The notes beneath the pieces are model-generated. The model saw only the letters and a program-made list of their open reading frames with translations. It was not told the DNA's origin and searched no databases. A program made the translations under genes and the position numbers. From Asterias rubens (lineage: Eukaryota > Echinodermata > Asteroidea > Forcipulatida > Asteriidae), in assembly GCF_902459465.1 (NCBI RefSeq), contig NC_047081.1:8027883-8091882 (forward strand): a stretch of 64,000 nt of DNA, given 5' to 3'. Of this stretch, positions 61,701-64,000 are shown one piece after another; the stretch's first letter is position 1, and each line of letters starts with the position of its first letter.

Positions 61701-62127
61701 GCAGTCCTGTTAAAAAATTCCTTTTGATCTTGTGCTGGTAGCTTTAAAGGCAGTGGACACTATTGGTAATTACTCAAAATAATGGTTAGCATAAAAACTT
61801 ACCTGGTAACAATTTTGATTTCGAGACCTCAGAATTAGGTTTTGAGGTCTCGAAATCAAGCATCCCCCTGCAAGCACACGACTTCGTGTGACAAGTTTTT
61901 TTCTCTTTTCTCAGTATTATCTCGCAACTACGACGACCAATTGAGCTCAAATTTTTCACAGGTTTGTTATTTTATGCATATGTTGAGATACACTAAGTGA
62001 GAAGATTGGTCTTTGACAATTACCAATAGTGTCCAGTGACTTTAACTGAAGAGGTTTCTCAAAATGTCCTGAAACAAGTTAAATACAGTTAGATATGACC
62101 TACCTGTAGAACGGAACTGAACGCCAT
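46783..62127 (-). CDS. tandem calponin-homology, coiled-coil protein (~1,500 residues)
   Basis: Twelve coding exons: 62127-62104, 61130-60993, 59579-59477, 58572-58495, 57871-57763, 57627-57555, 56996-56920, 56797-56725, 56048-55971, 54338-54217, 50874-50196 and 49733-46783. The ATG at 62127 lies in GCCATGG; the 5' UTR exon runs to 62182. First CH domain, about residues 8-114: MYLGWANSLL, HQLRDGTIFCHLIELLTG, GELKSILDVMWSIILHC. Second, about 119-225: RKLLLQWCSEEL, FAGNNLLSDLLANHCYF, EDHFGITKTLLGPADV, MIYIALLRRK. Then Ser/Arg-rich linkers, a coiled coil over about residues 530-830 (ELEMLRTENRRLF, KLQTEVEHLNAENFNL), a Ser-rich tail and a closing NSIIDKYLNTF. Paired CH domains usually bind actin, and coiled coils dimerise, so a cytoskeletal linker is likely (inference). 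The junction between 56048-55971 (ends in phase 0) and 54338-54217 (needs phase 1) does not match; a small exon may be missed. I could not name an ortholog. Confidence 0.85.
49880..50175 (+). repeat. tRNA-derived SINE flanked by direct repeats, second copy
   Basis: tRNA-like 'tggtctagtggcaagaca' with 'tgggtttgaatctca', flanked by 'acacattggtgtatgag' (left) and 'acacacatcagtataag' (right). Same layout as 32764-33100. In the intron between the last two exons of the calponin-homology gene. Confidence 0.65.
51274..53668 (+). repeat. 16-bp G-rich minisatellite, ~150 units, in an intron
   Basis: Unit GGGCTAAGGGAGCGCA with variants (GGACTAAGGGAGTGCA, GGGCTAAGGGAACACA, GGACCAAGGGAGTGCA). Units from about 51450 to 53600 are almost strictly 16 bp, and the edges are diverged. 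All units point the same way. It lies in the intron between exons 54338-54217 and 50874-50196 of the calponin-homology gene, with the G-rich strand being the template strand. Frames such as QGCAGLRKHRAKGVQDQ are repeat readings. Confidence 0.97.
53711..53862. mobile_element. diverged short MITE with AAGTTCATACTTC ends
   Basis: 'gcaagttcatacttca' at the left and 'tgtatgaacccggcttta' at the right resemble the ends of 3712-3904. The interior is unrelated. Confidence 0.45.
54585..54655 (+). repeat. tRNA-like sequence, probably SINE-derived
   Basis: 'gtagctcagttggcagagca' is a good A-box/D-arm match, and 'gttgggatacatccc' is a decayed B box. The acceptor arms do not pair, so not a working tRNA. 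Confidence 0.5.
55229..55448 (+). mobile_element. TTAA-type MITE, internally deleted copy
   Basis: 220 bp with both TTAA ends. The middle is lost: 'acctcacatggcaacga' runs straight into 'caagggtgttttttctttca'. In an intron of the calponin-homology gene. Confidence 0.85.
56081..56268. mobile_element. MITE with AAGCCCAGTTCATACTTCC ends, copy B
   Basis: The left AAGCCCAGTTCATACTTCCT and right AGGAAGTATGAACCGGGCTT are inverted. Same family as 3712-3904. It lies between two coding exons of the calponin-homology gene. Confidence 0.8.
56276..56640 (+). repeat. tRNA-Leu/Ser-like SINE with (ATT)n tail
   Basis: Begins 'ggtgtcgtggccgagcggat', has the B box 'gggttggaatccc', then a body with 'tgggagctgagatggtag'-like text ('gggagctgagatggtagaag'), and ends in about nine ATT units at 56606-56633. 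It is the opposite orientation to its host gene. Confidence 0.8.
57075..57367 (+). pseudogene. 3' end of a non-LTR retrotransposon ORF, broken
   Basis: A frame reads DHITNDEVRNRI, EELLATVKKRKLRWYDH, ILQGTVPGKRKEGRQRKRC and KDNIQE. This is the segment that follows the reverse transcriptase domain in several LINE families (usual form: KRKLRWFGH ... GKRRRGRQKKRW ... KEWTG). A TGA sits where the family has the Trp of KEWTG, and the remaining codons look frameshifted. It is antisense to the host gene, inside an intron between exons 57627-57555 and 56996-56920. No reverse transcriptase domain precedes it, so it is a 5'-truncated dead copy. Confidence 0.7.
58585..59360. repeat. AATC/AATTAATC-rich low-complexity intron
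   Basis: Two stretches (58585-58850 and 59040-59360) are built from 'aatcaatcaatt', 'aaccaataa' and similar tetranucleotide-like words with no fixed period. Lies between calponin-homology exons 59579-59477 and 58572-58495. Confidence 0.7.
59688..60071 (+). mobile_element. TTAA-type MITE, full-length copy
   Basis: 384 bp with TTAA at both ends and intact internal palindrome. In an intron of the calponin-homology gene. Confidence 0.88.
60380..60401 (+). repeat. (AAT)n microsatellite
   Basis: Seven ATA/AAT units directly upstream of the SINE at 60525; the SINE at 56276 ends in the complementary (ATT)n, so this is probably part of the same SINE tail in reverse. Confidence 0.75.
60405..60800 (-). 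repeat. tRNA-Leu/Ser-like SINE, reverse
   Basis: The minus strand starts 'gagtgtcgtggccgagcggt', has 'gtgtgggttcgattccccag', and runs through 'gacacttgtgtccttaagca' to 'ctggattggcagcatattg'. With the (AAT)n at 60380 it forms one full SINE of about 420 bp. Confidence 0.8.
61744..62045 (+). mobile_element. TTAA-type MITE, internally deleted copy
   Basis: 302 bp with TTAA at both ends. The block after 'acctggtaaca' jumps to 'attttgatttcgagacctc', removing about 80 bp. In the first coding intron of the calponin-homology gene. Confidence 0.85.
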
Positions 62128-62182
62128 GGCAATGGTAGTATCAGCAGTTTCCAGTTGCTACGGTTACCTCATCCTGACACAC
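62128..62182 (-). other. 5' UTR part of the first coding exon, calponin-homology gene
   Basis: A good acceptor ('cttgtag' at the exon edge) precedes the exon, so at least one further untranslated exon lies upstream of 62183. Confidence 0.6.
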
Positions 62183-63892
62183 CTACAAGAAAGAAATTTG
62201 AAAAAAATTGAACCAAAACAACTGAAAGGTGATGCTTGATATTAAATGTACACCTCTTTATGGCCAACTACCATCAAATCATTAGTTTCCGTCAATTGAT
62301 ATATTGACACTCGTCTAAACCCATTCTGGACCTAAACAAACAAATGCTGGCTGTGTATACACAGTATCCGAGCCCTTCTTAAGTGCTCTATACCTTACTG
62401 CAGTGCCAGATCACGCTTCGCACATTCATATTTCTATTGACTATAAAAGACAGACAAAGGAAAGGGTGAAAATTAATTCTGACCTACTTATTGGTCGTGT
62501 TGAAATGATGAAATGATTTGGAATGAAGGGGGTCAAGCTGGGTGTATAGACACACTGTGTATGGCTGAGAGTAGTAGTAGTAGTAGATACAGAAAAGTCT
62601 CACAACTGCAGCCCTCTATAAAATTACCACAGAAATTTGTAGGCGCTCTCTTTTGTACACAATATGTGAATCAAACAATTTAAACAAAATTACGCAGTCA
62701 GACAGCCACTCTACGAATCCAAAAATCAATAAAAGACACCGACAAGCCATTATGTAACAACGGCAGGTAGCCTAATCATAGAGCAAGTTGCTCTATGGCC
62801 TGATCAATAACCTTTATACTCCCATTCCAAAATAGCAGGGTTCATAAAACGGGGGGGGGGGGGGGGGGGCACAAGGGGCAAGAAAATCCATGGTTTACCT
62901 GAGCCTCCCACTCAGTCAAATCAATAAAACATTTTAACTACATGTAGAAAAGCTACAGCAAGAAATGCATGAAAAAAACTGCAACGAGCAAAATATGAAG
63001 TCCTGAAATTGTAGAAGGCATGTGAGTAAGGCTTTTTTCAAGGCGGATTTAAGTTGAGAAAGGTTGTGGAAGGATGGCAAAATCTTCAATAATCTTCAGT
63101 GAGCCTAAATTTATTTCTAATGTAGCAGCTAATATTTGCACATGAAAAATATATAATTTATATCTAACCCGAATTGATTTATTTTTTTGGAGGGATCGAG
63201 TGTTATTTGTGACTTTGGCAAAACCAAGAACTTCAAATTTGATTTTCCAAAAATGATTTGGTGTTCTATGAAAGTTATTTTGTCCTTTCCCATCAGAATA
63301 AAAAAAAAATTGGTCCCTGCTGACCAATTTATCCCAGTTGCCTCGATAACTTTGCTTTCTGTAGATGTTCCGCATTATAGTATGCCAAGAAGTTTTTCAA
63401 TAATGTTCAGTGAACCTAAACTGTTTTTATTTATTAAAAAGCACCAGAGAAGATTTATCTCGCTTGACTTTTTGATATCCAACGGAATGGTATTTCATAT
63501 AAAAAAAGAGATCTGCTTTTTAACACTGAACTAGCCAGCCAGACTAGTGCATTTTGAGTGGACCTTGTGTGCTTTAATTACTGCAACCAGCAGACCACTG
63601 TTATACATGTAGCGGAACGCAGTCATAACAATCCCAATACTGCTTTTTTTATTATGTTGTTTTATAGGATTGGGGTACTTTTTGTAAGGTAATTTGTGAC
63701 TTGTTTTACTCATTTCTTAAAAACTACAGCACCTCAGAAAGTTCTATTTAATGGAAGCTTTCTACCATCACAATCTTCAAACTGTGTAAGTTTGAATGTA
63801 AATCTATGGACGTTGTGTTTTGTGTCCTACAAAAAAAAATAGGGTTCAAATGGCTGTGACACCAAATCAAGTTTTGTTCCTACAATGTAGCT
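62183..63892. other. upstream flank or first intron, no gene seen
   Basis: Holds a (TAG)n run near 62570-62586 and a run of 19 G at 62851-62869. Open frames on both strands at 63049-63534 overlap one another and show no domain. 'caataatcttcagtgagcct' (63088) and 'caataatgttcagtgaacct' (63399) are a diverged direct repeat. Confidence 0.45.
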
Positions 63893-64000
63893 TTAAAGGG
63901 AAGGTACATGTTTGGTAATTACTCAAAACAACTATTAATTTAAAAACTGACTTGGTATTGGTAATGAGCATTGGAGAGCTGATAAAACATTGTGGGAAAC
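63893..64000 (+). mobile_element. third TTAA-ended family, cut by window edge
   Basis: Starts TTAAAGGGAAGGTACATGTT, then 'ggtaattactcaaaacaact', so the outer 25 bases differ from the main family while the next block is shared. The reverse complement of this end is at 42318-42344 ('taccttccctttaa'). Confidence 0.7.

Noticed and set aside
63049..63534. Overlapping frames of 108 and 115 codons on both strands near the window end
   Set aside because: They overlap each other, show no recognisable domain, and cover a diverged direct repeat.

Overview
This is an AT-rich animal nuclear genome window: multi-exon genes with GT-AG introns, long introns full of repeats, and abundant short inverted-repeat transposons and tRNA-derived SINEs. 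The gene families plus the repeat style (a TTAA-bounded element starting TTAAAGGCAGTGGACACTATT, and SINEs derived from tRNA-Leu/Ser-like genes) suggest a marine invertebrate deuterostome, most likely an echinoderm such as a sea star. That assignment is an inference from memory of repeat style, not a search result. There is one 100-base assembly gap (15239-15338).

Four protein genes can be rebuilt exon by exon. (1) 742-4817, plus strand: the last five coding exons of an armadillo/HEAT-like helical-repeat protein, with its 5' end outside the window. (2) 25988-34948, minus strand: a complete eight-coding-exon, 460-residue secreted metallocarboxypeptidase of the N/E subfamily (M14B), with signal peptide, all zinc ligands, catalytic Glu and a transthyretin-like C-terminal domain. 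(3) 36408-39695, plus strand: a complete five-exon, 210-residue sigma-class glutathione S-transferase. (4) 46783-62127, minus strand: a large (about 1,500-residue) protein with two N-terminal calponin-homology domains, Ser-rich linkers and a central coiled coil. One exon junction of gene 4 does not stay in phase and is left unresolved. Genes 2 and 3 are head to head, with ATGs 1.46 kb apart. Genes 3 and 4 converge.

The rest is repeats. Two large arrays dominate. One is a roughly 55-bp AT-rich satellite at 15339-19432, next to the gap. The other is a 16-bp G-rich minisatellite of about 2.4 kb (51274-53668) inside an intron of the calponin-homology gene, whose unit fits the G-quadruplex consensus. 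At least ten copies of a ~385-bp TTAA-ended element lie in introns and between genes, together with several other foldback/MITE families (GCTTGGGCGATAT ends, AAGCCCGGTTCATACTTCC ends, GTCGATTTCACAAA ends and others), nested insertions, tRNA-derived SINEs and the 3' end of one non-LTR retrotransposon.

No prokaryotic-type system, CRISPR array or gene cluster is present. The most notable structural signals are a pair of hairpin elements whose arms differ between copies but stay complementary within each copy, the G-quadruplex-type intronic array, and the tandem-CH coiled-coil gene whose identity I could not name.
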